From Thiorhodovibrio frisius (GTDB lineage: Bacteria; Pseudomonadota; Gammaproteobacteria; Chromatiales; Chromatiaceae), in the NCBI RefSeq assembly GCF_033954835.1, contig NZ_CP121471.1:806001-870000 (forward strand): a stretch of DNA of 64,000 nucleotides. The letters run 5' to 3'. Below, one piece after another: positions 1-8,125 of the stretch. The notes under the pieces were generated by a model that was not told the origin of the DNA, did not search any database, and saw only the letters and a program-made list of their open reading frames with translations. Position 1 is the stretch's first letter. Every line of letters begins with the position of its first letter. A program made the position numbers and the translations under genes.

Positions 1-579
1 CATGATGCGCGCGCCATCGACAATAGCAGCGGCCTGCTCGCGCATCAGCCGATCATCACAGGTTAGATAAGGCTCGCATTCGGCGCCATTGATTACCAGC
101 CTGTGCAGCTCATAGCGGTTGCGCAGATTGAGCTTGACCGCTGCCGGAAAAGTGGCCCCGCCCAAGCCGACCACGCCGGCGGCGGCGACGCGTCGGGCGA
201 TTTCTTCAGGCTCGAGCGCGAAGGGATCAGCCACGCCTTCGAGTCCTTCAACCCAGCGCTCCTCGCCGTCTGGCTGCAAGGAGATGGTGCGTACCGACAA
301 TCCCGAGGGATGATTGGCCGGATAAAGCCCGATGCCGGCGATACGCCCCGAGGTTGGCGCATGAATGGGCGCAGAGACCGGCCCTTGGGCGCGGGCGATT
401 AGCTCACCCTTGGCAACCTGCTGGCGGCGCTCGACCATGGGGTTGGCGGCGGCGCCGATATGCTGCTGCAAAGGCAGGTGGAGCAACTGTGGTAAGGGAA
501 GCGGCTCAATCGGGCGCTCGGCTGACAGGCTTTTCTGATCCTGCGGATGAACCCCGCCGCGAATGCTGAACAGGCGCAT
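1..579 (-). CDS. rnfC: RnfC, electron transport complex subunit C (partial, N-terminal 193 codons)
   Basis: The minus strand reads openly from an ATG at 579 to the window edge. The product starts [17 protein letters not shown] and continues with the GLGGATFPAAVK and VINGAECEPYLTCDD blocks typical of RnfC, the NADH/flavin and Fe-S subunit of the membrane-bound Rnf ion-pumping ferredoxin:NAD oxidoreductase. The start ATG overlaps the rnfB stop (TGATG), so translation is probably coupled. The C-terminal ferredoxin domains lie outside the window. Rnf next to nifLA fits the known role of Rnf in feeding reduced ferredoxin or flavodoxin to nitrogenase. Confidence 0.95.
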   Translation of the reverse strand, partial: MRLFSIRGGVHPQDQKSLSAERPIEPLPLPQLLHLPLQQHIGAAANPMVERRQQVAKGELIARAQGPVSAPIHAPTSGRIAGIGLYPANHPSGLSVRTISLQPDGEERWVEGLEGVADPFALEPEEIARRVAAAGVVGLGGATFPAAVKLNLRNRYELHRLVINGAECEPYLTCDDRLMREQAAAIVDGARIM

Positions 580-1169
580 CAGAGTGCCACCCCATCAGCA
601 TTGAGTGTGACCATGATCGGCGCGCTTGCCTTGCCTGCGTTGGAATTGGCTTGCGGCAGTGGCCAGTACCAGGTCTGGGGCGTGTAGCCAACCGGGCGCA
701 TTTCGATGCACTCGGTCGGGCAGTCGGCAAAGCACAGCTCGCAACCGGTGCAAGCATCGGCAAAGACGGCGTGAATCATGTCCTTGGCCCCCAGAATGGC
801 ATCGGTCGGGCAGCGTTTCAGGCACTTGGTGCAGCCGATGCAGGAGCGCTCATGAATGAAGGCCACCATGGGCACTTGCTCGGCTACCGCCGAGGCATCG
901 AGAGTCACGCCCAGCTTCTCGGCCAGTGCCTCGGCCAGTGCCCGCCCGCCCGGTGGGCAGCAGGTGACTGCGGCCTCGCCAGCCGCTAGTGCCGCAGCCG
1001 CCGGCGCACAGCCAGGATAACCACACTGACCGCACTGCGAGCCTGGCAGTAGGGCCTCGATTTCTGCCTCCAACGGGTTGGCCGGCACGCGCAGAAAGCG
1101 ATCAGCGATCCCGAGCAGGGTGCCCAGGGCCAGGCCGAGTGCGGTCAGACTGAGGATGGCGCTGATCAT
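579..1169 (-). CDS. rnfB: RnfB, electron transport complex Fe-S subunit
   Basis: A 196-residue protein with one N-terminal membrane anchor (residues 1-25). It has an RnfB-type 4Fe-4S motif CGQCGYPGC near residue 46, completed by a later Cys pair, and two ferredoxin clusters ([12 protein letters not shown] and [12 protein letters not shown]). Length and order match the RnfB family, which relays electrons within the Rnf complex at the cytoplasmic membrane. Its start overlaps the end of rnfA by 4 bases (ATGA) and its stop overlaps the rnfC start, so rnfABC is one tightly coupled operon. Confidence 0.97.
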   Translation of the reverse strand: MISAILSLTALGLALGTLLGIADRFLRVPANPLEAEIEALLPGSQCGQCGYPGCAPAAAALAAGEAAVTCCPPGGRALAEALAEKLGVTLDASAVAEQVPMVAFIHERSCIGCTKCLKRCPTDAILGAKDMIHAVFADACTGCELCFADCPTECIEMRPVGYTPQTWYWPLPQANSNAGKASAPIMVTLNADGVAL

Positions 1170-1741
1170 GCCAGCCCCGCGAAGCCCATGAAGGCCAGTG
1201 ACAGCAGCCCGGCCACGACAAATGCAATGGGCGAGCCTGCAAAAGCGTCCGGTACTTGGGCCAGCGCCAGGCGCTCGCGCAACCCCGCAAAGAGCACCAT
1301 CACCAGGGTGAAGCCGAGCGCTGAGCCAAAGCCGTAGAGCAGGCTTTCGCTAAAGCCGTGCTCCTCCTGCACATTGAGCAGCGCTACGCCGAGCACCGCG
1401 CAGTTGGTGGTGATCAGCGGCAGAAAGATGCCCAGCACCTGGTAAAGCGCGGGGGAGATTTTGCGCACCGCCATTTCGGTAAACTGCACCACGGCGGCGA
1501 TGGCCAGGATGAAGGTCAGAATGCGCAAAAAACCGATGCCCAAAGGCTGTAGCAGCCAGTGCTCCAGCAGCCAGCTCGCCGCCCCGGTCAGGGTCAGCAC
1601 AAAGGTGGTGGCCAGGCCCATGCCCAAGGCGCTGTCGAGCTTGTTCGACACGCCCATGAAGGGACATAAGCCTAAGAATTTCACCAGCACCACGTTATTG
1701 ACCAGCGCGGTGCCAAGAATCAGCAGCAGAGCATCGGACAT
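1166..1741 (-). CDS. rnfA: RnfA, electron transport complex membrane subunit
   Basis: A hydrophobic protein of about 191 residues with roughly six membrane segments; the family signatures [18 protein letters not shown] and [13 protein letters not shown] are present. RnfA is an integral subunit of the Rnf complex related to NqrE. The ATG at 1741 ([16 protein letters not shown]) is preferred because it matches the usual N-terminus; a TTG three codons upstream (1750) keeps the frame open and cannot be excluded. First gene of the visible rnfABC operon, read from the sigma-54-type promoter at 1809-1823. Confidence 0.96.
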   Translation of the reverse strand: MSDALLLILGTALVNNVVLVKFLGLCPFMGVSNKLDSALGMGLATTFVLTLTGAASWLLEHWLLQPLGIGFLRILTFILAIAAVVQFTEMAVRKISPALYQVLGIFLPLITTNCAVLGVALLNVQEEHGFSESLLYGFGSALGFTLVMVLFAGLRERLALAQVPDAFAGSPIAFVVAGLLSLAFMGFAGLA

Positions 1742-1808
1742 GGCAATCAAGACTAAAAGGCAGTGGTGGTCTGTCGGGCGGGCCGACGCAGCAGGTCTGC
1801 ATGATTAA

Positions 1809-1823
1809 GCAAAGCCGGTGCCA
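1809..1823 (-). promoter_or_regulatory. Sigma-54 promoter of the rnf operon
   Basis: On the minus strand the bases read TGGCAC-CGGCT-TTGC, an exact match to the -24/-12 sigma-54 consensus TGGCAC-N5-TTGC, about 70 bases upstream of the rnfA ATG. With the NifA-type site at 1889-1904 it indicates nitrogen-fixation-dependent expression of rnf. Confidence 0.85.
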
Positions 1824-1888
1824 ATCGCCTGTGAGCCTTGTCGTGGGCGGCTGGCAGGCTTTTGCAGCGCCTGGCAGGTTGCCCGGCT

Positions 1889-1904
1889 TGTCGCGGACGT
1901 CACA
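1889..1904. promoter_or_regulatory. NifA upstream activator sequence (TGT-N10-ACA)
   Basis: TGT-CGCGGACGTC-ACA matches the NifA-binding consensus TGT-N10-ACA exactly. It lies about 65 bases upstream of the -24 element of the rnf sigma-54 promoter, a normal distance for NifA activation. It could also serve the divergent nifLA operon. The rest of the 1742-2215 intergenic region shows no other gene. Confidence 0.7.
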
Positions 1905-2093
1905 GGTATCTCGGGGGCAGCCCTGTCTTTGTTGCCTTTCCGACAAGCTGGCCCTTATCCTCGCGCGTGTCGAGATTGCGAAGTCCGGAATTGGTCCTGA
2001 TTTCTGTTTTGGGGTGGCATGAACCAGGCGGCTCAAGCTGAGTTTGGTCTTCACCCACGAGCGGCGCAGCTATCCAGCATGGCGGATCGACGC

Positions 2094-2109
2094 TGGCGCG
2101 AGTTCTGCT
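2094..2109 (+). promoter_or_regulatory. Possible sigma-54 promoter for nifLA
   Basis: TGGCGCGAGTTCTGCT keeps the invariant GG-N10-GC spacing of sigma-54 promoters but departs from consensus at one base in each half. It lies about 105 bases upstream of the nifL GTG. It is much weaker than the rnf promoter and may be chance in this GC-rich DNA. Confidence 0.35.
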
Positions 2110-2215
2110 TTATGCTGTTGCTATCTTCATAGAGGCAGGCTGGCCACTTTGCGGTCGGTCGGGAGCCGGTCAACAGGGCTCAGCCAAGGCGCACAGATGC
2201 TGGAGGAATTCACTC

Positions 2216-3961
2216 GTGGCTGGATCAAGATTCGCCGAAGCAGAGGTTAGACCTGATGTCGGGTCCGATGTCGGCGCCCATGGTGGGGCCGATTCCGCAT
2301 CGGGCGCAGGAACGGATGTCGGGTCTAGCATTCGGCCACCAACGGCAGAAGAGCAGCAGGCCTTGAACGCCTTGGCCCAGTTTCTCGCCACCCCGCCGGT
2401 CGGCACCCCGCCCGAAGTGCTGCGCGTGCTGACGCTGATGGCGGGCGATCCGGGCGCGCCCCTGCCGCCGCGGGTGTATTTCGAGACCGTCGAGCAGGCG
2501 CCGGTGGCCATTTCCATCACCGACGACAAGGCCGATATTCTTTATGTGAATGCCGCCTTCGAGCAGCTCACCGGTTACAGTCGCGACCAACTCATCGGTC
2601 GCAATCAGTCCATCCTTTCAAGCAATGCCACGCCGAGCAGCATCTACCAGCAACTGTGGCGCACCATCCAGAGCAAAAACACCTGGAAAGGCATTTTGGT
2701 CAATCGCACCCGGGATGGTGGCGATTATCTTGCTGAGCTGATTATCTCCCCCGTGCTCGATGCTGGCGGGCGCATTCGGTTTTTTCTTGGCATGCACCGC
2801 GATGTGACCCGTGAGCATCGCCTGGAAGCCGATCTGCGCGCGCAGAAGATCCGCAGCGAAGCCGTGCTGAATGCCGCCCCGGTGCTGGTCGCGCTGCTCA
2901 ATGCCGAAGGGCGAGTGGTGCTCGATAACATGGAATACAAAAAGCTCCTCGGCGATCTGCGCGGTGAAGAGCCGGTCGCAGAGCTGCGCCGGGCCTTGAT
3001 TGAGCAGGCCGGCTTTGATCCGCTCGAGCGGGTGTTGCACGGCGATGGTTTCAAGGACGTTGAAATCAGCCTGATGCTCCCCGGCAGCAGTGCACCGCGC
3101 TGGTTTTCCTGCTCTGGCGTAGCAGTGAACGAATCCGACGCCAGCGTGCGCGGCTACTTCGGTGCAGCCGATGAAGGCGAGCATCGGTTGCTGTTGTTGG
3201 CCAACGATGTCACTGCGCGTCGGCGCGAAATCGACCGGGCCCATCTCGAGCATCTGCGCGCGCGCCTGGCCGAGCAGCAACTATCAGAAGGAGTACGCGA
3301 GGCGTTGGCCGCAGCGAGTTATCAGATCGAACAGCCGCTGAATTTGATTCGCGCCGCCACCACTATGTTTGGTGATCGCGACGGCGAAATGGGGCTGTTC
3401 ATCGAACAATTGCGCCAGATCAGCGCCGCCAGCGAACGAGCGCTGGCCACCCTGCACGCAGCCTTGCCGAACGAGGCGCCGGAGGCGGGCGTGATGGTCA
3501 ATATCAACGAACTGCTGCGCCATGTGCTGGAGCTGGAAACTGACCGGCTGCTGGCCGCTGGTGTGGTGATCGACTGGCAGCCGGCCATGCAACTGCCGGA
3601 GCTGTCTGGACATCGCAACCAGTTGCGTTCCCTGTTCAAATATCTGATTGACAATGCCCTGCAAGCCCTGCATGAAAGCCGCTGCGCGCAGCGCGAACTG
3701 CGCCTGGCCACGCGCACGCTCGACGACTCGGTCGAGGTGGTCATTCAGGACAATGGCCCTGGCCTGCCAGCGGCTGATCGGCTCAAGGCGTTCGAGCCCT
3801 TCTTCGTCGGTTGGCGGCGCCGGCGCGGACGGGCCGGTATGGGGCTCGCGCTGGCGCAGGAAATTGTCAACCAGCATGGCGGTACCATTGAGATCGACGA
3901 CGCCTTTCAGGACGGCTGTCGGATCAAGTTGGTGCTGAGTCACGCCCCGTCACAGGAGTAA
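2216..3961 (+). CDS. nifL: NifL, redox- and nitrogen-responsive antagonist of NifA
   Basis: A 581-residue protein with the NifL layout: a PAS domain at about residues 80-205 (FETVEQAPVAISITDDKADI, then GMHRDVT), a second PAS-like region, a degenerate dimerisation segment and a C-terminal GHKL ATPase domain (VIQDNGPGLP, MGLALAQEIV). The PAS of characterised NifL binds FAD. The segment where Azotobacter NifL has a His reads AAASYQIEQPLNLI, so the phospho-acceptor His is missing, in keeping with NifL working by protein contact rather than phosphotransfer. The GTG start is chosen for the GGAGGAA ribosome site 7 bases upstream. The N-terminal 70 residues are low-complexity (Gly, Asp, Ser). nifA follows after 10 bases. 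Confidence 0.93.
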   Translation: MAGSRFAEAEVRPDVGSDVGAHGGADSASGAGTDVGSSIRPPTAEEQQALNALAQFLATPPVGTPPEVLRVLTLMAGDPGAPLPPRVYFETVEQAPVAISITDDKADILYVNAAFEQLTGYSRDQLIGRNQSILSSNATPSSIYQQLWRTIQSKNTWKGILVNRTRDGGDYLAELIISPVLDAGGRIRFFLGMHRDVTREHRLEADLRAQKIRSEAVLNAAPVLVALLNAEGRVVLDNMEYKKLLGDLRGEEPVAELRRALIEQAGFDPLERVLHGDGFKDVEISLMLPGSSAPRWFSCSGVAVNESDASVRGYFGAADEGEHRLLLLANDVTARRREIDRAHLEHLRARLAEQQLSEGVREALAAASYQIEQPLNLIRAATTMFGDRDGEMGLFIEQLRQISAASERALATLHAALPNEAPEAGVMVNINELLRHVLELETDRLLAAGVVIDWQPAMQLPELSGHRNQLRSLFKYLIDNALQALHESRCAQRELRLATRTLDDSVEVVIQDNGPGLPAADRLKAFEPFFVGWRRRRGRAGMGLALAQEIVNQHGGTIEIDDAFQDGCRIKLVLSHAPSQE

Positions 3962-3971
3962 CAGCGCGATC

Positions 3972-5561
3972 GTGGTGGACACCAGGATGCAGAGCATGAA
4001 GCAGACCGATGCGAACGGCAGCGAGCCGGGCGCGCGTGCCCGCTTGACCCAGCTTGAGTCCCAGCTCGAGACCCTGTTTGAGGTCAGCCGGGTGCTGAGC
4101 CGCTCGCTCGACCTGCACCAGACCCTGCGCGCGCTGCTCAAGACCTTGCACGAGCGCGGCGGGTTGGAACGCGGCATCGTCTGCCTGATGGATGAGGACA
4201 GCGGCGAGCTGATGCTGAGCGCCATCCATGACGAGGTTGCCGAGCCTTTCGAGACTATCCGCTATCGCCCAGGGGAGGGGGTGATTGGGCGTATTCTGGA
4301 AGCCGATGAGCCCTGGATCCTGCCGCGCGTCGGCGACGAACCGCGCTTTCTTGATCGGCTCAATCTCTACGACCGCGATCTGCCATTCATTGGTGTGCCT
4401 ATTCGCTTAGGCGAGGAAGGCGCCATCGGGGTGCTGGCCGTGCAACCGCCAGATCGCGATGGTCTGCTCGAGGAGCGCGCGCGTTTTTTGGAAATGGTCG
4501 CTAATCTCATTGGCCAAGCGGTGCGGCTGGCGCGCACGGTAGCCGCGGAGCAAAGCGCCCTGCGCGAGGAACGCGACAAGCTGCGTCGGCATCTCAAGGG
4601 CGCCCATGGTTTCGAGAACATTATTGGCCACACCCAGCGTATGCGCGTGGTGTTTGACCAAGTGCGCCAGGTGGCCAAGTGGAATACCACGGTACTGATT
4701 CGCGGTGAGTCCGGCACCGGCAAGGAACTGATTGCCAGCGCGATTCACTACAACTCCCCGCGCGCGCGTGGCACCTTCGTCAAGCTCAACTGCGCTGCGC
4801 TGCCGGATAGCCTGTTGGAGTCTGAACTCTTCGGCCATGAAAAAGGGGCTTTCACCGGCGCCAGCGGTTTGCGCAAGGGCCGCTTCGAGCAGGCCGATGG
4901 CGGGACGCTGTTTCTGGACGAAATCGGCGAAATCAGCGCCGTCTTCCAGGCCAAGCTGCTGCGCGTCTTGCAGGAAGGCGAGTTCGAGCGCGTCGGTGGC
5001 AATCGCACCCTCAAGGTTGACGTGCGGGTCATCGCCGCGACCAATCGCAATCTTGAGCAAGAAGTCCGCGAGGGCCAGTTCCGCGAAGACCTCTATTATC
5101 GCCTGAACGTGATGCCCATCTACATGCCAGCTCTGAGCGAGCGCATCGAGGACATCCCGGACCTGGCGCGCTTCCTGGTCGCCAAGATCGCCAAGACCCA
5201 GGGTCGGGAGCTGGAAATCACCGATTCCGCCGTGCGCGCTCTGATGCGCCACGACTGGCCCGGCAATGTGCGCGAACTGGAAAATTGCATGGAACGCGCG
5301 GCGGTGATGAGTGAAACCGGCGTCATCGACCGCGATGTAATCGACCTGACCGGCCTGCGCCTGGAGCCCGGCATGGACCTGCCCGCTGCGCCCAATGCGG
5401 TTGACCTGCAAGACCCGGACCTCGACGAGCGTGAGCGTGTCATCGCGGCGCTGGAGCAAGCCGGCTGGGTACAGGCCAAGGCCGCGCGCCTGCTCGGCAT
5501 GACCCCGCGGCAGATTGCTTATCGCATCCAGACGCTCAATATTCGCGTGAAGCAGTTCTGA
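3972..5561 (+). CDS. nifA: NifA, sigma-54-dependent activator of nitrogen fixation
   Basis: A 529-residue enhancer-binding protein: N-terminal GAF domain (about 25-180), AAA+ domain with Walker A GESGTGKE and the sigma-54 contact motif GAFTGA, and a C-terminal Fis-type helix-turn-helix ([19 protein letters not shown]). The linker between the AAA+ and DNA-binding domains has no Cys pair, so this is the NifL-controlled type rather than the directly oxygen-sensitive rhizobial type. The start may be GTG 3972 or an ATG at 3987 or 3996. It sits 10 bases after nifL in the same operon and would activate the rnf promoter and nif genes outside the window. Confidence 0.95.
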   Translation: MVDTRMQSMKQTDANGSEPGARARLTQLESQLETLFEVSRVLSRSLDLHQTLRALLKTLHERGGLERGIVCLMDEDSGELMLSAIHDEVAEPFETIRYRPGEGVIGRILEADEPWILPRVGDEPRFLDRLNLYDRDLPFIGVPIRLGEEGAIGVLAVQPPDRDGLLEERARFLEMVANLIGQAVRLARTVAAEQSALREERDKLRRHLKGAHGFENIIGHTQRMRVVFDQVRQVAKWNTTVLIRGESGTGKELIASAIHYNSPRARGTFVKLNCAALPDSLLESELFGHEKGAFTGASGLRKGRFEQADGGTLFLDEIGEISAVFQAKLLRVLQEGEFERVGGNRTLKVDVRVIAATNRNLEQEVREGQFREDLYYRLNVMPIYMPALSERIEDIPDLARFLVAKIAKTQGRELEITDSAVRALMRHDWPGNVRELENCMERAAVMSETGVIDRDVIDLTGLRLEPGMDLPAAPNAVDLQDPDLDERERVIAALEQAGWVQAKAARLLGMTPRQIAYRIQTLNIRVKQF

Positions 5562-5654
5562 TTCGCTCTTGTGCTAGCAGTTGGCGCTGTCCTTGATTTG
5601 GGTATTGATAGTGATTCTTGATTCGCTTTTTTGTCTGACTTAGACTTTCAGCTT

Positions 5655-5972
5655 ATGGATAAGACTGCCACCTTTGGCCCAATCCCTGCTTCTCCGCCTG
5701 CGCCCGCGACCCTTGCAGAGCTTCCGCTCGGTGCCCGGGCGCGGGTGATCGGCATCAGTGGCGGGCGCGATCTTAGTCGCCGTCTGCTCGCGCTCGGGGT
5801 GCGTTTGGGCAGTGAGTTGCGTGTGGAGCATCACCGGGGTCGCGCTCGGGTGGTCTCAATCGGTCCAACTCGGGTCGCCCTCGGCGGCGGCATTGCCGAG
5901 AAGCTGCGTGTCGAGCCACTCGATGCCGTCTTGCCGCAGGACGCAGCACCCTTGTCTGATCCCTCCGCTTGA
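5655..5972 (+). CDS. FeoA-domain protein
   Basis: A protein of about 105 residues whose centre (LPLGARARVIGISGGRDLSRRLLALGVRLGSELRV, residues about 22-56) is a FeoA/SH3-like domain, followed by the usual VSIGPTRVALGGGIAEKL strand region. FeoA domains modulate the FeoB ferrous iron transporter, but no feoB is visible, and small FeoA proteins also occur beside nif genes. The ATG at 5655 is chosen; a TTG at 5631 is an alternative, and neither has a clear ribosome site. It follows nifA by 93 bases and may be cotranscribed, suggesting a role in iron supply during nitrogen fixation (inference). Confidence 0.75.
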   Translation: MDKTATFGPIPASPPAPATLAELPLGARARVIGISGGRDLSRRLLALGVRLGSELRVEHHRGRARVVSIGPTRVALGGGIAEKLRVEPLDAVLPQDAAPLSDPSA

Positions 5973-6152
5973 CCGTGACTTTCCTGGATGCATTTCCCAC
6001 GATGTCCGGGTCTGTGAGCGTTGCCGCGCATCTCATGGCTATTTTTCCAGAGGGTGCCGGGTCGATGACCCTTAGCTTAAGCATCTGCCTTGGGCTCGAC
6101 ACGGGCGGGGTTCAGGGGCCTTTGCAATGCGATCCTCTTTATCTTTCATCCC

Positions 6153-7112
6153 ATGTCAAAGACTGATTCTGTAACGGGTCGCGCAACGCCGGCTGAGGCC
6201 CGTTCAATCGACCAGATCCTCTCTGCCGCCAGGACCGTCATTCTTGGCAAAGAACCTGAGCTGCGCCTAGCGCTGGCTTGTCTGCTCGCGCGCGGCCATT
6301 TGTTGATCGAAGATTTGCCGGGGGTCGGCAAGACCACCCTGGCGCACTTGCTCGCGCGGCTGCTGGGGCTCAATTTTGCGCGCATTCAGTTCACCAGCGA
6401 TCTACTGCCGGCGGACATCATTGGCGTGTCGGTGTACGAGCGGGTGCGCGAGCATTTCGCCTTCCATCCCGGGCCGATTTTTGCCCAGGTGGTGCTGGCC
6501 GATGAAATCAACCGCGCCACGCCCAAGGCGCAGAGTGCCCTGCTCGAGGCCATGGAAGAGGGCCAGGTCACGGCTGAGGGCGAGACGCGCGCCCTGCCCA
6601 CACCCTTTTTTGTCATCGCCACCCAGAACCCGACCTATCAGGTCGGCACCTTTCCGCTGCCGGAGTCGCAGCTTGATCGCTTTTTGATGCGCATTGAGCT
6701 TGGCTACCCAAACGCCGAGCATGAGAAGGCGCTGCTGGCCGGTGCCGACCGGCGTGCACTCCTAGCCGCTGTCGAACCGGCGCTGAGTGTCGACGAACTG
6801 CTGGGGTTGCAGCAACGTGTCGCGTCCGTGCATGTGGCGGCGCCCGTCATCGATTACTGCCATGGCATTCTGGCCTTTACCCGCGCGAGCAATCGTTTTT
6901 TGCACGGGCTTTCACCACGCGCCGGGCTCGGGTTGCTGCGCGCGGCGCGTGCCTGGGCCTTGATCCATGGTCGCGGCTACGTGATCCCAGAAGATATCCA
7001 GGCGGTGCTGCCGGCGTGCGTGCCGCACCGTTTGCTGAGCGGGGATGACAATGGTCCCGTTGGCCATGCCGAGATCGCGGACTTTATTCTGCGAGCGGTT
7101 TCGGTTCCCTGA
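6153..7112 (+). CDS. MoxR-family AAA+ ATPase
   Basis: A 319-residue AAA+ ATPase with Walker A LPGVGKTTLA, Walker B VVLADEINRATPKAQSALLEAMEEGQVT and the sensor region VIATQNPTYQVGTFPLPESQLDRF, all typical of MoxR chaperones. Family members assist maturation of metalloenzymes or envelope complexes and are usually encoded beside DUF58 and transglutaminase genes, exactly as here. The ATG at 6153 (MSKTDSVTGRA) fits the family N-terminus better than an upstream alternative start at 6090. Confidence 0.93.
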   Translation: MSKTDSVTGRATPAEARSIDQILSAARTVILGKEPELRLALACLLARGHLLIEDLPGVGKTTLAHLLARLLGLNFARIQFTSDLLPADIIGVSVYERVREHFAFHPGPIFAQVVLADEINRATPKAQSALLEAMEEGQVTAEGETRALPTPFFVIATQNPTYQVGTFPLPESQLDRFLMRIELGYPNAEHEKALLAGADRRALLAAVEPALSVDELLGLQQRVASVHVAAPVIDYCHGILAFTRASNRFLHGLSPRAGLGLLRAARAWALIHGRGYVIPEDIQAVLPACVPHRLLSGDDNGPVGHAEIADFILRAVSVP

Positions 7113-7147
7113 GCATCCTGCCAAGCTGACGAAGGACGCTGCGCGAC

Positions 7148-8125
7148 ATGGCGACTCGGACATCTCCTGCGCGGCGACAAACCCCCGGTTGGACGACGCG
7201 ATTCAGCAGGCTACTCAGAAGGGTGCCGGTCGACGCTCAGGGGCAGGCAACCATCGGGGCGCGACAGATTTATATTCTCCCCACGCGGGCCGGTATGGGC
7301 TATGGCCTGCTGCTGTTGGTGACCCTGCTTGGCGCCTTGAACTACCAAAACAACCTTGGTCTGCTGTTTACCTTTGTGATGGCCGGGGTCAGTCTGGTCA
7401 GCATGCATCATGCCTGGTTCAATCTGCTGCGTTTGCGGGTGTGGGCGCAGCCGGGGGCGCCAGTCTTCGCCGGCCAGGAGGCGCGTTTCGATGTTGCTCT
7501 CGAGGACGCGCGTGATCGCGAGCGTGGTGCCCTCTGTGTGCGCGGCTGCGACTGTGTCGATGTCGTTGCTGGCGGCATGGTGCGGGTGGTTTTACCGGTG
7601 CCGACCGAGCGTCGCGGCCCCTTGCCGCTCGGCGAGGTGCTGATCGAAACCCGCTATCCGTTGGGGCTGTTTCGCGCCTGGTCGCTGGTGTCGGTCGATG
7701 CCGTGGCCACTGTCTATCCACGCCCGGCACCCCATGCCGGCGCGCCGCCGCAGCTGAGCTCGGTCGATCACAACGCCAGCGGCGATCAGGGCATCGGGGC
7801 GGACGATTTTGTCGGTGCGCGCAGCTATGCACCAGGCGACTCATTAAAGCGCATCGACTGGAAGGCGCTGGCCCGCGAGCGCGGACTGGTGGTCAAGCAG
7901 TTTGGCGGCGACCGCGCCGCGCGGGTGTGGCTTGATTGGAATGCGCTGCCGCCGGTGGATGAAGAGACGCGCACCGCGCTGCTGTGTCGGCAAGTGCTCA
8001 ACGCCTCGGAGCAACACCTGGTCTATGGGCTGCGGCTGCCGGGTTTGAGTGTCGAGCGCGGCCAGGGTGATGCACACAAGCATCGCTGCCTGAGCGTGCT
8101 GGCGGGGTTTCGCCATGAAGATTAA
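7148..8125 (+). CDS. DUF58 domain protein
   Basis: A 325-residue protein with two N-terminal membrane segments (about 50-90: MGYGLLLLVTLLGALNYQNN, LLFTFVMAGVSLVSM) and the DUF58 hallmark YAPGDSLKRIDWKALARERGL near residue 235. DUF58 proteins have a von Willebrand-like fold and work with the adjacent MoxR ATPase in an undefined envelope or protein-assembly process. The gene starts 35 bases after moxR and overlaps the transglutaminase gene by 11 bases. Confidence 0.9.
   Translation: MATRTSPARRQTPGWTTRFSRLLRRVPVDAQGQATIGARQIYILPTRAGMGYGLLLLVTLLGALNYQNNLGLLFTFVMAGVSLVSMHHAWFNLLRLRVWAQPGAPVFAGQEARFDVALEDARDRERGALCVRGCDCVDVVAGGMVRVVLPVPTERRGPLPLGEVLIETRYPLGLFRAWSLVSVDAVATVYPRPAPHAGAPPQLSSVDHNASGDQGIGADDFVGARSYAPGDSLKRIDWKALARERGLVVKQFGGDRAARVWLDWNALPPVDEETRTALLCRQVLNASEQHLVYGLRLPGLSVERGQGDAHKHRCLSVLAGFRHED

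Noticed and set aside
4407-5459. 350-codon minus-strand frame opposite nifA
   Set aside because: Antisense shadow of the AAA+ domain, low-complexity composition.
5583-5600. Sigma-54-like sequence TTGGCGCTGTCCTTGAT before the FeoA-like gene
   Set aside because: The invariant -12 GC is GA here, so the essential dinucleotide is missing.
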